Assembly (NCBI GenBank): GCA_045837725.1
Contig: JBEWZL010000166.1
Location: forward strand, 310,001-374,000
Source: Vermamoeba vermiformis
Lineage: Eukaryota; Tubulinea; Echinamoebida
DNA length: 64,000 nucleotides
Reading direction: 5' to 3'
Position numbers and translations under genes: made by a program. Under the pieces are notes generated by a model that had not been told where the DNA came from, made no database searches, and worked only from the letters and a program-made list of their open reading frames with translations. Positions 35,595 through 51,607 of the stretch are shown piece by piece. How positions within the stretch are numbered: position 1 is the stretch's first letter; every line of letters begins with the position of its first letter.

Positions 35595-38253
35595 TTACTT
35601 CTCTAGCGACTTTAGAATGACATAGATAGCGTATGCACCAGGATCTATTTATAAGAAATGCGTTACAAAAGATTCGAAAGTGAGATCAAAATCAGAAGAC
35701 GTTTTTTTGCTTACCTGCGTAGCCAAGCACTCTCTCGCGCAAGTAAGTCGATCGTCCTCTTCGGGCAATAAGTTGCTTAGTCTTTTCTGTGCCTTCGTGG
35801 GCCGCATCCGCCGCACTTTTTATGATTTCTTGGGTGTTATTTCCGTTTGCTTGTGATGCCTTGAGAGCCCTCAAAGCAGGTTCTACAAACGAAATATTAA
35901 CAATTAAATATAGACGTACCTCTCTTTGCTTATTTAATTTACCTAAAGCATCAATCATTGTTCGATCTCCTTCTTGCGCACCACCCAACTCTTTTATTCC
36001 TTGTAATCCCGCCTAATAAATTATATTAGGTAACTAGCGATCTTATAAATTTCATTCCACGCACTTCAAATGCTTTGGTCCACGAGGTAAGAGCGACATC
36101 CGTAAGTTGTTGCGAGGCACGAATCAAAAACAGCCTACTCAGATTAAATATGTATACTATAATATCATTACAATCTTACGCGTAAAGAGGTCCAGAAGTT
36201 CCTCCGAGGCACTGACGGAGCTTCAAGGCCAACTGCTTTAGGTAATTGGATGCGCTTGTCTTGCCGAGGCCGTTCAACCAAGCTAATACTTCTTTGCTGG
36301 CAGACTCGAGGTTGATCTAAAGAATAAATATAACCATAAGCAACTATCATCATATTGTTATGAGTGTCATGGAACTTACTCCCAAATCACCATCGCCAAC
36401 AATTTTGTCCTAAATAATAAGCGTGAGCGAGGTTTATACGCAATTAATACTATAATACCATATCAGTCAATAACTGCGAGTTTTGAATGAGTGCGTTGCA
36501 GATAGCTTTCGTGCCTTCAACTAACACGTTCCACGATTGATCGTCGATATTATTATCGGACACTTGGTCTGTCGATTGAGCCTTTTGAGCGCTAATTGGG
36601 AAGTAAATATCATCAGCTGACTTATGCGGCTTATGGAGCCAGTTGTGAGGCCAAGCAGGAGCTAGCGTCGGCAAGTCCAATCTGGAAATTTCGTTATTTT
36701 CAGTGAACTATGCAATTGGCCTCTGACACTTACAATTGACACGTGACACTTTCACTCAGAGGCAGTACCGAGATAGAAACACCAGCCATCTCCAAACTGG
36801 TCATTAACGGGGCAACAAATAATCGCTCGAGAGTGATGCCTGACTTGTTCAAGCGTTCAATCACGTGACGAGCGATCACTGACATTTCCATATTTGTAGT
36901 AGAGCCGAGATTGTTAACAAGAGCAACGGCGTGTTTGTTGTTATCTTTGAATACTAAGTGAGGCAAGATGTGGTCAATGAGCTGATCCACAACTTTGTCG
37001 GCTGTTTGAAGTTTTTGTTTTGATACGCCAGGCTCGCCATGAATACCTTAAATGTACGATTAGTATCCAATTAAGATTACTACCGCGCATTTTCATACCT
37101 AATCCGACCTCCATCTCATCGTTCTCAAGAGCAAAAGTGGCCTTGCCAACTGCAGGGATGATGCAAGGCGTCAGACCCACGCCCATAGTCTTCACGCCTG
37201 GACCACTATAATTAGTCATTGCAACGCTGAGTATTATCCGATTACCGTACCTTGAGCTACGTGACGAGCAACCTCGGTGACTTCTTCAAGTGTTTTTCCG
37301 CTCTTCGAAGCGGCTCCAGCCAGTTTGTGAACGAATACTGTGCCAGCAATTCCTCGTGCACCAATCAACGAGCGATTGTCGCTGTTGTCCAATAAAGCAA
37401 CATCGTCGGCTACTATAACCATCTCGACCTAGAAGGCAATAGGGTGCATAAGAGACTGGTACCATGTCAATCATAGTGACGCTTCAGGCAAACCTTAAAT
37501 CCTTCGGTACGAGCCACTTCAGCAGCCAATCCAAAATTAAGTTTGTCTCCTATTTGAACAATTAATACGTACATTACAATATCAACTAGTTAACTATTAT
37601 ACCCGTATAGTTCTTGACAATCAAAAGTGTTCCTTTCGGACCCGCGCATTGTCTAATGGCTTCAAGAACTGCGTCTTGAGTTGGAGAGGAAAATACATCA
37701 CCTATAGGCACATAATACACAGTTAATACTCTTATAATCAGTATTGAACGTGGGTAATCGTACCGCAAACAGCAGCACTAAGACATCCGTCACCAATGAA
37801 GCCACCTGAACCAAACAATTAAGATAAAATAAATATAGTGGTTTATTACCGTGAGCCGGCTCATGGCCACTTCCACCGCCGCTAAAGAGAGAGTTAGATC
37901 TGACGCTTTTCGTGTGTCATTTAATTGCAAGAATTAATTTCTATTTTTAAATTGAACTATACCATAAAAAACACATATTTGGTCGTTTTTACGAGTTGAA
38001 TTTAATATCTGAATTTTTCTGTAAATCAAAAATATTTTACCTAATTAATGTGACTTGCGATTGCTTGACTTGCTCGATATCAGCTCGAATTAATATTCTA
38101 TGCTCCTTAATAAGTTTAACATTATTATTCGTCATGGCAAATCCTTCCTAAACGCTTCTGTCAGATCGGATTCAAGTGGATCAGAGTCAGACGGCTTACA
38201 AGCATCTCATTGACCACATTATGCGGGTCGTTAAGTAACTTTTTCATCATCAT
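35595..38253 (-). CDS. DAK: Dihydroxyacetone kinase (DhaK-DhaL type)
   Basis: Phosphorylates dihydroxyacetone (and glyceraldehyde) with ATP, detoxifying DHA and feeding glycolysis. About ten exons. Exon 1 (38200-38253) starts with three ATG codons and reads [15 protein letters not shown], the classic DAK N-terminus. It is followed by HRILIRADI and the substrate loop [15 protein letters not shown], whose His binds DHA. Then come [30 protein letters not shown] and VNNLG. The C-terminal DhaL nucleotide domain has [14 protein letters not shown] and GDRTMIDAL. The final small exon (to stop 35595-35597) reads [16 protein letters not shown], matching the family end. All family landmarks are present. 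Full eukaryotic fused form; FMN-cyclase activity of the animal enzyme cannot be judged. Confidence 0.92.
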
Positions 38254-38353
38254 TGTGGTAATTTACTGCCAAATTATTTGGAAAAACAAACCCAAAAAAA
38301 AGAAAATTGCTCGCGATCGAAAAACTAGCGTAATTTATGCAATTACAAAGCGA

Positions 38354-40964
38354 TTAATCGTCCTCCTCTTTGTCAAGATCGGAGTAAATCTTGCACTTTG
38401 GAGGCAAGTTCTGCGGCACCTCCGTCAAAGGATTTTTGGTTACGTTCAGCAACGTTAGCTTCGTCAATGCTGACAAATCAGGCAACGAACTCAGTTGATT
38501 GCCATATACGAAGATAGACTCTACATCGACCAGCTTATTCAACTCCGCAGGCAATGAATTCAACTTGTTACTCGCCACATCCACTCGCGTCAACTTTGTC
38601 AAGTTTCCGAAGCTTGATGGAATGCTAGTGATTTCATTTCTATCCAAGAAGAGCTCCTCCAAGTTCGTCAAATTGCCAATGGAATCAGGCACGGACTTCA
38701 ACTCGTTGCAACTCAAAGTCAACTTCTTCAAGTTGGTGAGATTGCCGATAGACTCGGGCAATGCTGTATTGCACGGAGTTAGACCAGACTTGCAGCCATT
38801 GATATGTTATTATCGACGTACCTTCTATTTTGTTTCCATGGAAGCCGAGCTCCTCGAGTGAAGTAAAGAGTCCGATAGCTTCGTCAAGAGTACCTGCGAG
38901 TCTATTGGCTTGCAGGTTAAGCTTCTTCAAGTTCTTAAATGAAGCCAATTCCACGGGCAACGAGGTGAGTCTGTTGTCGCACAACTCGACTTCGGTAATG
39001 TCCTCGAGCGTGAACAGCGTAGGGTGCAACTTTTGGGCCTTGCAGTGAGACATATTGATAACATTCTTCGCTCTAAAGTCCTCCAATTGCTTCTCCGATG
39101 GCTCCCAGTTCTCAACGCCAATCTCATCAGCAATGCGTTGCTTCTCTTGACGCTCTTCCTCTGCAGCCTTCCTCTCCTCGACAGCGGTTTTGAACTTGCC
39201 TGTCTTGTCGTGATCGACCATGTAGTACTCCACGTAGATATCTAAGCGCTTATCTCCTTTAAGTTTATCAAGAAGAGCTTGCAAATATTGCTCGTCGTTT
39301 GTAATCTCGTAAAGTGCGGCTTGACACGCGTCACGAAGTTGTTCGTTTTGCAAACCATCGTGCAATGCCTTGAGAGCCTCCTCGTTATCTACGAAAGAGC
39401 GTGTTAAAACAATGCTCAAGTACTATTTGCACGAACTAACATACCCTTGAAAGCGACCAAAGCCAAGCAAGCTTCAGAATACAACCTGTCCTTGCCGATG
39501 GACATGAAGATCTCGTCATCGCTGTCACTATCCTCGCCACCTTGCGGAGCATCATAAGCGCTTGAGAGCAAGTTCAACAAGAGTTTAACACCGCGAGGAT
39601 CACCGAGTTTTCCAATAGCCTCGAGGAATGTGCATTGGGAACATTTGAACCTGCACAACAAGTTAGACTTTGTTCGCGTAATAACTTTTTTGAGTGCTTA
39701 CGTCTTGAGGCAGTAATCTTTGCAAGAATTCAAAAGCACGTGGGTGTTTGATGCCAGCCAAAGCACTAGCGGCACCCTTGACAGTGCACACGCTCTGATG
39801 ATTTCTTAAGAGTTCTATTAACAGGTCTGCAATATATTCATCGGTGGCAGCACGTTTTTCCAACAACTCGAATGACTTGGTCTCTGGAGGTCCGTGGTAG
39901 TGGTGCCAGCAGACTGCGGCCAAGAACTCGCTTGCCTTCGGCGAGGGGTCATTAGCAAGTTTTGTCTCGACACAGCCAAGTGCGGTTTCGTAGTTGAGCT
40001 CTTGTACGATTGCAGCGGTTTCGTCATTGTACTGGATGTGCTTGGCAAAACTAGGGATCCATGCGTAGAATTTATGCTTCTTCTTGAGTTCATCTTCTTT
40101 CTCAGTCTCGTGACGCTCTTTGTAGTATTTTGCCATCAACTCGTACGCAGGCGAGAAATTAGGCTGGATGTTGATAACTTGCTCGAGCTTCTTGAACGCG
40201 ACATCGTGTTGGTCTTGGCCCCAAAGACACTCAGCAGCTTTGAACAGCCATTTGGCATTATTGTCGGCCTGTTTAGCGAGAACAGTCAGTATGCTTCTTA
40301 AATTTTAGTACGCGTTCACATTACATGAAAATAATGAGAATAATCCGGAGCAAACTATTTGATGCATATCTACTATATAAACGTGATCACTTACGGCAAA
40401 CGCATCGTCGTAAAGCTGGATGGCGCTCTTAAAATCCTTCATGTCAAAGTAGCAAGCTGCCAATTGCGTGCGGAACTGTTCTTTGTATTCTGCGTCAGCT
40501 TCGTCGTCTCCAAGTGAATCAATAGCTGCTTTGTAAGCCTTAACTGCCCGTTCAAAGCGCTCCTTCTTCCAAGCTTCCTCTTCTTCGTCAGATTTGGTTT
40601 TAGTAGGGCCGTAGCAGACAGAATTTTTCTTGTAGATAACACCAGAACCTTCTTTGCCTTGTCGGTGAGCCAATTTTGCAATTTTCAGATTTAAATTGAT
40701 GTAAGCACCAACGACGTCGTCTGGAAATCTGCCATCAGCTGCCCTCTTTTGCTCCACGAGCGCCACGCCCTCAAGGTAGGCCTCGACTGCGCCATCAGCG
40801 TCGCCAAGAAAGTTTTTGAATTGACCAAGCACGTCGTAATGGTCTGACGTAAGTTCTGCGGGTGCATCTTGTTTCAGTTTGTCTACTAAGGTTTGTAATT
40901 CTGCCAAAGCCTCTTTAGGCTTGCCAGTTTGAAAAGTATTGATGATAGCGTCGAGAGGGTCCAT
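38354..40964 (-). CDS. TPR - HEAT-like - leucine-rich repeat protein
   Basis: Exons about 40395-40964, 39702-40268, 39445 to about 39650, 38822-39388 and 38354 to about 38763, roughly 770 residues. The N-terminal third is helical with TPR-like units (ALAELQTLVDKLK, AVKAYKAAIDSL, SAIQLYDDAFA, AFKKLEQVINIQP). The middle has HEAT-like pairs (ASALAGIKHPRAFEFLQRL, AIGKLGDPRGVKLLLNLL). The end has at least six canonical LRRs (LPESIGNLTNLKKLTLSCNEL and similar) and an acidic tail (DLDKEEDD). No enzymatic motif, signal peptide or membrane segment. It looks like a cytosolic scaffold; partner unknown. The join near 39629-39701 is ambiguous: one acceptor keeps frame but shortens a HEAT repeat, the other restores the repeat but is one base out. 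Confidence 0.75.
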
Positions 40965-41506
40965 TTGTGGCACTTACAATGATACACTGAAGCAGAATAA
41001 AGGCAGAACATCGGTGTGAACTAGTGTGCCCTGGTAGGTCTGTAATTAGCCTCCGTTGATATGAACTGCACTTTGTATTTCTTTAAGAAAATTATTTAAA
41101 ATTTTTATTTACCCTTCGCGAGCCAAATTGAATCAAGGGTAGGTTTTGGATTTGATCGTTGGAGGTCTAAAAATATCTCCGTACTCCTTGTTCGACCCTA
41201 CCAACATCTACGCCTCCATATCATTATTGATGAAGCGCGTAGCTTCAGCCTGTAACTTGATTATTCAGGATCGGGTCCTGCTCATCGGTGAGTGCTCCGG
41301 TTGGACAATAAAACCGAGTCTACAAGGACAAACATAGCAAGACCCTTCGCAGTAATTAAATAATATGGAGATGTATTGCCTTATTAAGTAAAAACAGCAC
41401 AATCAGTCCGTCAGGGAGATAAAAGTAATTTTGCCGTTGTTAGGCATTCGAATTTTTCTTTTTACGCTCTGGAACACGTTAGTTCATATTTTAAACTAAA
41501 CAAATA
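40965..41506. other. Divergent upstream region, TPR-HEAT-LRR / G-alpha
   Basis: Probable promoter region for both flanking genes. A 63-codon plus-strand frame at 41146-41337 has no recognisable feature, and I regard it as chance. Confidence 0.4.
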
Positions 41507-43285
41507 ATGCGTTGTTGCGGTGCTGGAGGTCCTCAACCCGATAAAGAAGAGGTTAGGGCGAATAAGAACATTAGCAAGCAATTGAAAAAAGATCAAGAAG
41601 ACTTCGAAAATGAAATGAAGTTATTGTTGTTAGGTAATTATTATGGATTAAAATCGCGTATATAATACGTATAATTTATTATTTGAAACAATGCGCAATT
41701 TTCTCAACGAATGCTGCGCATCGTTTTATTAAATTATTGGTTATTGTTCCTCAACCTCCCTGATGCTTCAAATCAATAATATTCATATTATTATAGGCGC
41801 TGGCGAATCTGGAAAGAGTACCATTGCTAAGCAAATGAAAATTATTCACATGAACGGTTTTACAGATGACGAGCGAAACAGTTACAAGTCTCTTATTTTT
41901 AACAATACCTTCCATGGTATGAAGACTATGGTTACTGCTGCTCGTGATTTGGGCATTGAGATTAAAGAAGACAAAAATAAGGTAATTGGGTTATCTCCAG
42001 ACTCCGAGATTGCATCGAGATTACGGTCACGACGTAGTCTTGAAGGCCTGAAAGTTCGTGTTTCTTATACTATTTGCTCGTAGGAACTTGCCAATACCAT
42101 TCTTACAAACGAGAAATACTTCACCGGCGAGATCACTCCAGCCATCGCAGCAGATATCACATCTCTGTGGGGTGACGCTGGAATTAAAGCCACCTTTGCA
42201 AGATCGTCCGAATATCAACTTGGCGATTCTGCCGAATAGTAAGTTAATCCGTATTTAATTGTAGTAGCCGTTTGGAATTGTTTTCGTTTCATCCGAAATC
42301 CCAACCAATTTTTTTGTGTGTCTCTAATTAAAGCGCACAACGGCATTAAATTAATTCATGAATTGCAAATTGCTCATTTATTGGTTATTCGAGTACATAT
42401 TTGTTGCAATTATCCGCGCAGTTTCTAGATGCCACTCTGTTTTGAAAACTCGTTACTGGACGTTAATTAACCCGCTCTTTTATTCCCGCAGCTACATCGA
42501 AAACGTGCAGCGTCTTTCCGAGTCTGGATATGTTCCTAACGATCAAGACGTGCTCAGATCACGTGTAATGACCACTGGTATTATTGAAACCGCTTTTGAA
42601 GTCAACAAAACCAGGTTCAGGTACGTATTTGCTTCATCTAATAATTACATTTCTATATACAACCGATACTCATCGCGAGTAAAGACTAAAAAGAGATATT
42701 TTACTCATATTGCTGATTTTAGACTTGTGGATGTCGGTGGACAACGTAGCGAGCGTAAGAAATGGATGCACTGCTTCACTGATGTCGCTGCCGTCTTGTT
42801 CTGCGTGGCGTTGAGCGAATACGATTTGAAGTTGATTGAAGACAACAAGACACCGCGTATGAACGAGTCGCTCAAGCTCTTTGGTGAGATTTGCAACTCA
42901 AGATGGTTCGTGGAGACTTCAATGATTCTCTTCTTGAACAAGTCCGATCTCTTCAAGGAGAAGATCGAGAAGGTTCCTCTTAACGTTGCTTTCGCTGATT
43001 ATACTGGTAAGTCTTCTGCTTTAAATTCGGGTGCTACATCTGACCTACTTTTATTCCTTTTTGGGCTTGTAATCTAATGCGTATTTATCTCTAGGCAAGC
43101 AAACCTTCGAGGATACCACTGAGTTCATTAAGAAGAAGTTTGTTGATATGAATAAGGACACTAAGAAGATCATTTACTGCCACATTACTTGCGCTACAGA
43201 TACGAACAACGTCAAGGTCGTGTTTGAAGCAGTCAAGGATACTGTGCTCCAGAAGGCCCTTAAGGACTCTGGTCTTGGCCTCTAG
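41507..43285 (+). CDS. Heterotrimeric G protein alpha subunit
   Basis: Six exons (41507-41633, 41797-41981, 42084-42238, 42492-42620, 42723-43006, 43095-43285) encode 356 residues, the normal G-alpha size. All guanine-nucleotide motifs are present: GAGESGKST (G1), [12 protein letters not shown] with the catalytic Arg and switch-I Thr (G2), [12 protein letters not shown] with the catalytic Gln (G3), FLNKSDLF (G4) and TCATDT (G5). It couples membrane receptors to effectors and would be a substrate for the RGS protein at 24 kb. The N-terminus is MRCCGAGG: there is no Gly at position 2 for myristoylation, but a Cys-Cys pair could be palmitoylated. The C-terminus ends SGLGL with no Cys at -4, so pertussis-toxin-type modification is not expected. 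Confidence 0.96.
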
Positions 43286-44177
43286 ACCCGCCAAGTACTA
43301 GCCTTTCTTCGTTTCAAAAAAGAAAATCAAATCTCGGCCAAAACGCGATCGCGTTGAGGTTTTGAGACGGAGAATGGCTTTAATTTAATTTATTTATTAA
43401 TAGTCTTATATTTTTAACAATATCTTCTCGGTTGTAGTCGTCATAAGGCAGATTACAACCAACTTGTAACGTTTGTGTGTACCATAAAATGATTTTATTA
43501 ATAAATCCTTCTGTTGCGCGATGCTTGGTGCTTGCTGTACAATACCAAGGAACTAGGGTATTACCGCGTTGTCGGAAACAAGATGCAAGATGTGGCGGTT
43601 AGTCGCAGCCCGAGCTAAAATACAACTAATTATCCCATAAATAACCCCAAAACCCGTTTAATTTCTTTTTTGATTATGTTATCACCTCCAGTTAATGCAG
43701 GCGAGTAGCAAAAGAGATTATTTACGAATATTTTTGTGATAATTATTGTAGTGAATTATTTTATATTTAAATGTAGCGAGATACACCCACTAGTCTCGAT
43801 AGGTATTCGAAACAGTGGCATCATTACTCCTCGCGTTGATACAGGAACTTTCGACAATCCACGTTGCATTACCGCCCAATTGCTTGAGCGATTAGACATG
43901 GAAACCTAATCGGACTAGTGTCAACCACACTAGTGTCAGTAATGTAGACGTGTGGCCGATTTCGTCCATTCCGTAATGGGTGAATGCGAGCGATGCTGAA
44001 ATCCGGTTTTGTTTTCCTTCACGGCCCTGACTGTTATGGGAACGCTGTGGTAAACCAAATTTTGGCACATAATCTATTGTATTGACTTTACATACGAGGT
44101 AGAGCACAGCTTCTTCGTGATTTTAGAACCAGCAACGAAGATCCAAGCTCGATCACGCACGAATCTACACCTAAAAG
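43286..44177. other. Intergenic region
   Basis: G-alpha 3' flank (AATAAATCC near 43500) and the upstream region of the methyltransferase gene. I see no coding or RNA feature that I can support. Confidence 0.4.
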
Positions 44178-46898
<2,721 letters not shown>

Positions 46899-47110
46899 AA
46901 CGTAAAGAAAAAAAGTCATTAATAACAATTTCAAAGCAATGCTTTTGTATTAGGACGTAGTAATCGCTTCACCCTAACAGTCAAGAATCTTTTTCAAACT
47001 ACAAGATCTACAAATGTGGTTTATTACTAAACAGAAAGAATAGCTTCAGGCTTAATATTTTACTTCATTACGACGCAGTTCCTGTATGAAACAAAGTTCA
47101 ATACTTAGTA

Positions 47111-48370
47111 TTAAGGGACATTTGTAATAGATTCTATTACTTCAAATGCGTTGCGATAACCTGGTGCCGCAAAGTCAATGGTGCGATCAATCTCATTGAT
47201 GCGTAATACATTTGTGGACGGCTCTCGATCTAGCTTGCTGAGTGGTAAAGGTCCTTTGTTGGCGAGGATCCGCTGTGCCGTCTCTTTAACGAACCTTCCA
47301 ACAGATGCTGTGTCCTTCATTTTATGCACTGCTTTATCCATCGACGTCATATCGTTGATCTTCAGCAAAGTACCAATGTCACCACCTGTCACAGTGTCAA
47401 CGCAAGTGTCAATTTCTGAAATCACTTCATCTCGCGTCAGTTGAGTCCATTGAGGTCCTGTCTGCCACGAGCCTTTGTTTCTGAGCCATTTTGGCGATTG
47501 TGGAGTGTTTGGCGACTCCTTATCGACCTCTAATTTATTTCGAAGAAATTGTTTGGCTTCATCGTTGGAAAAACCTCCTATTGAGAGCTTCTTAGGGTGT
47601 TCAGGACCTATATTTCAGATATTAGTATCTAATTATCGTTAAAAATGTATTTTTTTGTAATGTACCTAGTAGTATATCAGGGATATGAGTCGGTACAAAA
47701 ACGACCTTAATCCGATCTGCATTTTTGATTGCCCATTGTTTGAATTCTACTAATTTTTCGATATTAACACCATCATGGATGTTATCAATGATTAAGACGG
47801 GAATTTTGCCGTGTTTTCGTTTGAATTTATCCGCGGAGAACAAAAGCAGATCTCGTTGTCTTTTTTCTCTTTCTTCGGCCGCTAATACATTCATTAATAC
47901 AAATGGATATAGATAATACTAACTTACGTATATACTTGGCCGTTATTGCCTCCCAAAGAGTTTTTGTTCTGTCCAAAACACTATTGTCCATGAAAAATCG
48001 GAGATCTGTTGAAGACGAGTAACGAACGCCTGGTTGCTGAGCACTTTCCCTAGCAAGAACAGTCTTTCCGCAACGCTCTGTACCCCATACAATAGTATAG
48101 GGATGAGACGAGGTGTCTTCAGGAGAAAATTCTTGTCGGATCTGCTTGACGTCGTCGGTGTTTCTCTGAACGTAATATTTCATCGTAGTTTCTAATGGAA
48201 TCGCATAGCCCTTTTGAGGACCTTCAAATAGCCTTTGAGAGTTCCAATAGATTTTAGCGCTCGCTGTTCCTGCGCCAACGCCTAATGAAATTAAGAACCC
48301 GCCTAAAATTATAAATGGTCGTGTTTGTTCGGTGCTGAACTTATTTAATGGAGATACTAATTTTATCTAT
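47111..48370 (-). CDS. P-loop ATPase, probably mitochondrial membrane-associated
   Basis: Three readable exons (ends near 48370, 47880 and 47607) with stop at 47111-47113. The order is FSTEQTRPF, then a glycine-rich hydrophobic segment (IILGGFLISLGVGAGTASA), likely one membrane helix after a mitochondrial-type leader. P-loop GTERCGKT and a Walker-B-like strand VLIIDNIHDG follow, then VVFVPTH, an Arg-rich helical lid, and a long helical C-terminus. This arrangement (small AAA/STAND-like ATPase behind a single N-terminal helix) occurs in families of unknown function in amoebae and fungi. The true first exon is unresolved. An exon with ATG may lie at 48440-48640, but I cannot join it confidently. 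Confidence 0.6.
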
Positions 48371-48724
48371 CCGATCCCTAAGTTCCTTATTAACTTATAG
48401 ATCCCGAGGTGGATAATTATCCTTAAACTGTTACGTACTGCGTAATTATGTTAGTAAAAATGGACAACGGAGCATTGCTAGAATTTTCCTTACATTAATA
48501 AAAAAAAAGGTATGGATGCGCTCCAAACGCGTTTTGTCGTAATTGAACCTTGCCCGTGAATCAGATTCATCGGTCCACTTACAAAATATTTTCTTAAAGG
48601 TTAACCCTATGGTTCGTGTTAGTCCGGATGTGTTGCTTGTTAGCAAAAATACTAAAAGTATCGCGGGAAGATTCTCGGTAAAAATCTTTGCTGGCGACTG
48701 TTGTGCTAATTTGATGTAAATAAT

Positions 48725-51496
48725 ATGGACGATGAAGCACCGAAGGCAGTGCCTCTATCAAGGGCCTCTGTCGTTGATTTTCTGCAGTCTTTCTTCGAAT
48801 CTCTTGATCAAAAGCAGATTGCGCAGCTAAACAGCTTAGTTGAGGAAGATGTGCTCGATCTTAGCAAGGAATTTCGATCAAGAACATTTGCTATCGTTCA
48901 TTTATTGCTACAGAACCCATTAACTCAAATGTTTTCGACGGCTGTGCCAAATCTGCAACAAAGTAGGTTAAAAAAATTCCGAAAATAATTTTATCGCTTT
49001 AAATATGAATAATTAGCCTTATTATACGATAAATATTATTTATTAAATATTTTGGCCGTGGTAGATTTTTGCAAAGAAATTTCACAAAGAATAAATAGCT
49101 CATCTACGATTGTAATAGTGATGAACGAGCATGGCGATGGATTTTTATTCTTATTCGATGCGAGGACACCGAATTACTTGGACGACAATATGGATTGGGC
49201 CATTGAAAAGCGGATGAACCTCAAATTAATTTTGCAACAAAATTCTGCGATCCAAGAGCCCAATGTCAATACGCCACAAATACAAAATAACAACAATGTA
49301 AATAATACGACCAATAAGAATATTAGTCCTGCTGATTTGAAGGCAACAACTGTCAATAATACTACTAGCTCAATCGTGTCCAATCATTATAAGCTCAAAA
49401 ATGCCAAAACTGACCAAGGTAGATATAATAATAATAAATTAATATAAAATTATTTAATTAACGAATTTTTAAAGGTATACCAGCAATGCGGAGGCAGACT
49501 TGGAAATCAGTTCAAACAGGGTACGACTTGATTTTTATTTATTCGCTTATTTTAAAATGCTTATTTTTAATATTAAATTAATTAAATATAGCTGGCAAAG
49601 ACACGAGTACAAAATATTCGAGACAGAAGTGTATTATAAGACTGATAATTCTGGCGCGTTAGTTCTTTGTCAAAGACGCAATTTGAGTTCAACACCAGTA
49701 TTGCTCCATTATTTCAGGTAAATATAATTGAATACAAATATGACGTCGTTTAGGCACCAGCGTTAATTTCAAAAGAAAATAAAAATAAAAAAATTAAGTT
49801 TTTTTGTAACAGAAAAGCGGATCAGCGCAAAAGGAAAATTGACGAGATTGGAAGCCCTGTAGCATCACCTTCACTTAAAAGAATTAAGATTGATGCGGAG
49901 AGCGATGATGAAGTGCAAAATAATCATAATAACAATAATAATGCGAATTATTTTCAACAACAAGCAAATTCGTTCAATAATAGTAACGCCATTCAAATTG
50001 ACAATAATATCAATGTAAATAATTTAATAGAGCCGAATAATAATATAGTAATGAACGACAATATTGCGAATAATAATCAACTCAATGGCGGATCTGGGTA
50101 CGCTCTAACAAGCAGCGGCAGTCTTGTTGCAACGAATACTAGCAATAATAATAACAATAGTATTGGATATCAATATGCTGAAGTCAACGAGTCTGCTGAT
50201 ACGTTGGATCTGGGTGCTACGTTTGATAATTTTATTTTCTCCGAGTAAGTTTACTTTTCCAAATATGGAAATAGTCTTCCTTTTATAGTACTAATTATTC
50301 GTTTGCAGTATTGTTCCTGTATCGCCCGTGCAAAATATTCCGATGCACAATGGATTTGATAATCCACAGAGTTCAATGCAGATCCGAGGTTACGCACCGG
50401 ATGCAGGTCCGCACACTGACTCGACACGCGTCATATTGGTACTCGATGAAATGTCACGTGCTCGTGTCAGAGGCAAGTTCTACGCTATATTTGACGGGAA
50501 CGAAATTGAAGCAAAGGTACGTGAAGTGTCATTTTTTTTTGACACGTGAAGAATATTTTCATGACACGTGTCAAAGACTGACTTGTATCGTGTCAATTAG
50601 ATTATAGTGCCAGGTGTCGTTGAATTTAATGCCCCGCCACATGCAGCAGGAATAATTCATTTCTTTTTGTTGTTCAAAGACGAGGCTGGACACGTGTCAT
50701 ACAGCAACTTTGTGCCATTTTGCTATCAACCTACTGATGGTAAGAGCAACCAATAGTTAATAATAGTATAATAGGTGTCGGCTATAATAGATATATAATA
50801 TTATTTAACAGGCAAACTATCACTGGCTTATTATTTCTTGTCGAAAAACATCGCATTCGAAGTGATGCCGCGGTTCAGATTTTGGGTCAAAGAACTGGAT
50901 CTGAGCAACAATAACTTAGAGTAAGCCCTATTAATATAATCTATACTTATAATAATGATTATATCTAATTATTTCGATGCTTGTAGTTCGATAACGTTCT
51001 TGGAAGGATTTTCAAGTTTAGAGACTTTGATATTAGACAGCAATCATCTGAATTCTAATTCAACATTTCCTAAAATGGAAAATCTCAAAACACTGAGCAT
51101 CAACGGCAATTTGCTCGTCAATATCGATAAATTGTTGGATCAGCTCGTGGAGGCCTGCCCGTCGTTAGAGTTCTTGAGTACGCTGAAAAATCCATGCAAT
51201 CCGTTCTTTAGCGAAAGAAAGCATCGATATTATAATTATAGGCAAGTATTTATTTCCTTTTCCTTACAGTCAAATTTTTAGTTCGATCCTGGATTCGAAC
51301 GCTGGACAGTCGACTCTTCAATCTTTATGTTATTAACCTTTTGCATATTAGGATCTATATTTTAAGCAGATTGAAGCACTTGAAGCAATTAGACTCGAGT
51401 TTGGTTCAAGAGAGCGAGATGCGGCATGCAACTTGGATCGACGAGACGGACACAGACAATCAGCCAATTGAAGGACAATTGTGGCGTATGGAATAA
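48725..51496 (+). CDS. TIG/IPT domain - leucine-rich repeat protein, Asn-rich
   Basis: Seven or more exons from MDDEAPKAVPLSRASVVDFL to the stop at 51494-51496. The N-terminal 80 residues are helical. Two Asn-rich tracts follow, with a basic stretch KRKIDEIGSP and KRIKID between (possible NLS). Next comes a TIG/IPT-like Ig domain (VRGKFYAIFDGNEIEAK-IIVPGVVEFNAPPHAAG), whose '.V.F.APPH..G' pattern recalls CAMTA transcription factors. The C-terminus has short LRRs (LDLSNNNL, LETLILDSNHL, LKTLSINGNLL) and a cap (YYNYRIYILSRLKHLKQLDSSLV) like LRMDA proteins. The last intron is GC-AG. A nuclear regulator is the likeliest reading; the combination is unfamiliar to me. Some middle exon borders (49440-49740) are approximate. 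Confidence 0.72.
51242..51351 (+). other. GC-AG intron in the TIG-LRR gene
   Basis: Donor AG-gcaagt with acceptor atattag. It joins NYR to IYILSRLKHLKQLD in phase 2 and matches the capping motif of LRMDA-like LRR proteins. The alternative gt donor 4 nt downstream breaks the frame. Confidence 0.72.
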
Positions 51497-51607
51497 ATAT
51501 GCCCTTTTAAACAGCAAAAGGAAGTGTTCTTAATCATATATTTATATTTTATTTGTCTTGGTAGGTAAGAAAAAATTATCTTTGCAAGATTTCGATCTAA
51601 TATTTCA

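Noticed and set aside
41146-41337. 63-codon open frame upstream of G-alpha
   Set aside because: No recognisable feature, in a promoter-like spacer, no supporting splice signals.
51285-51330. tRNA-like 3' half (T-arm words GTTCGATCC / ATTCGAAC) in the TIG-LRR intron
   Set aside because: T-stem and anticodon stem do not pair in either orientation; at best a decayed fragment.
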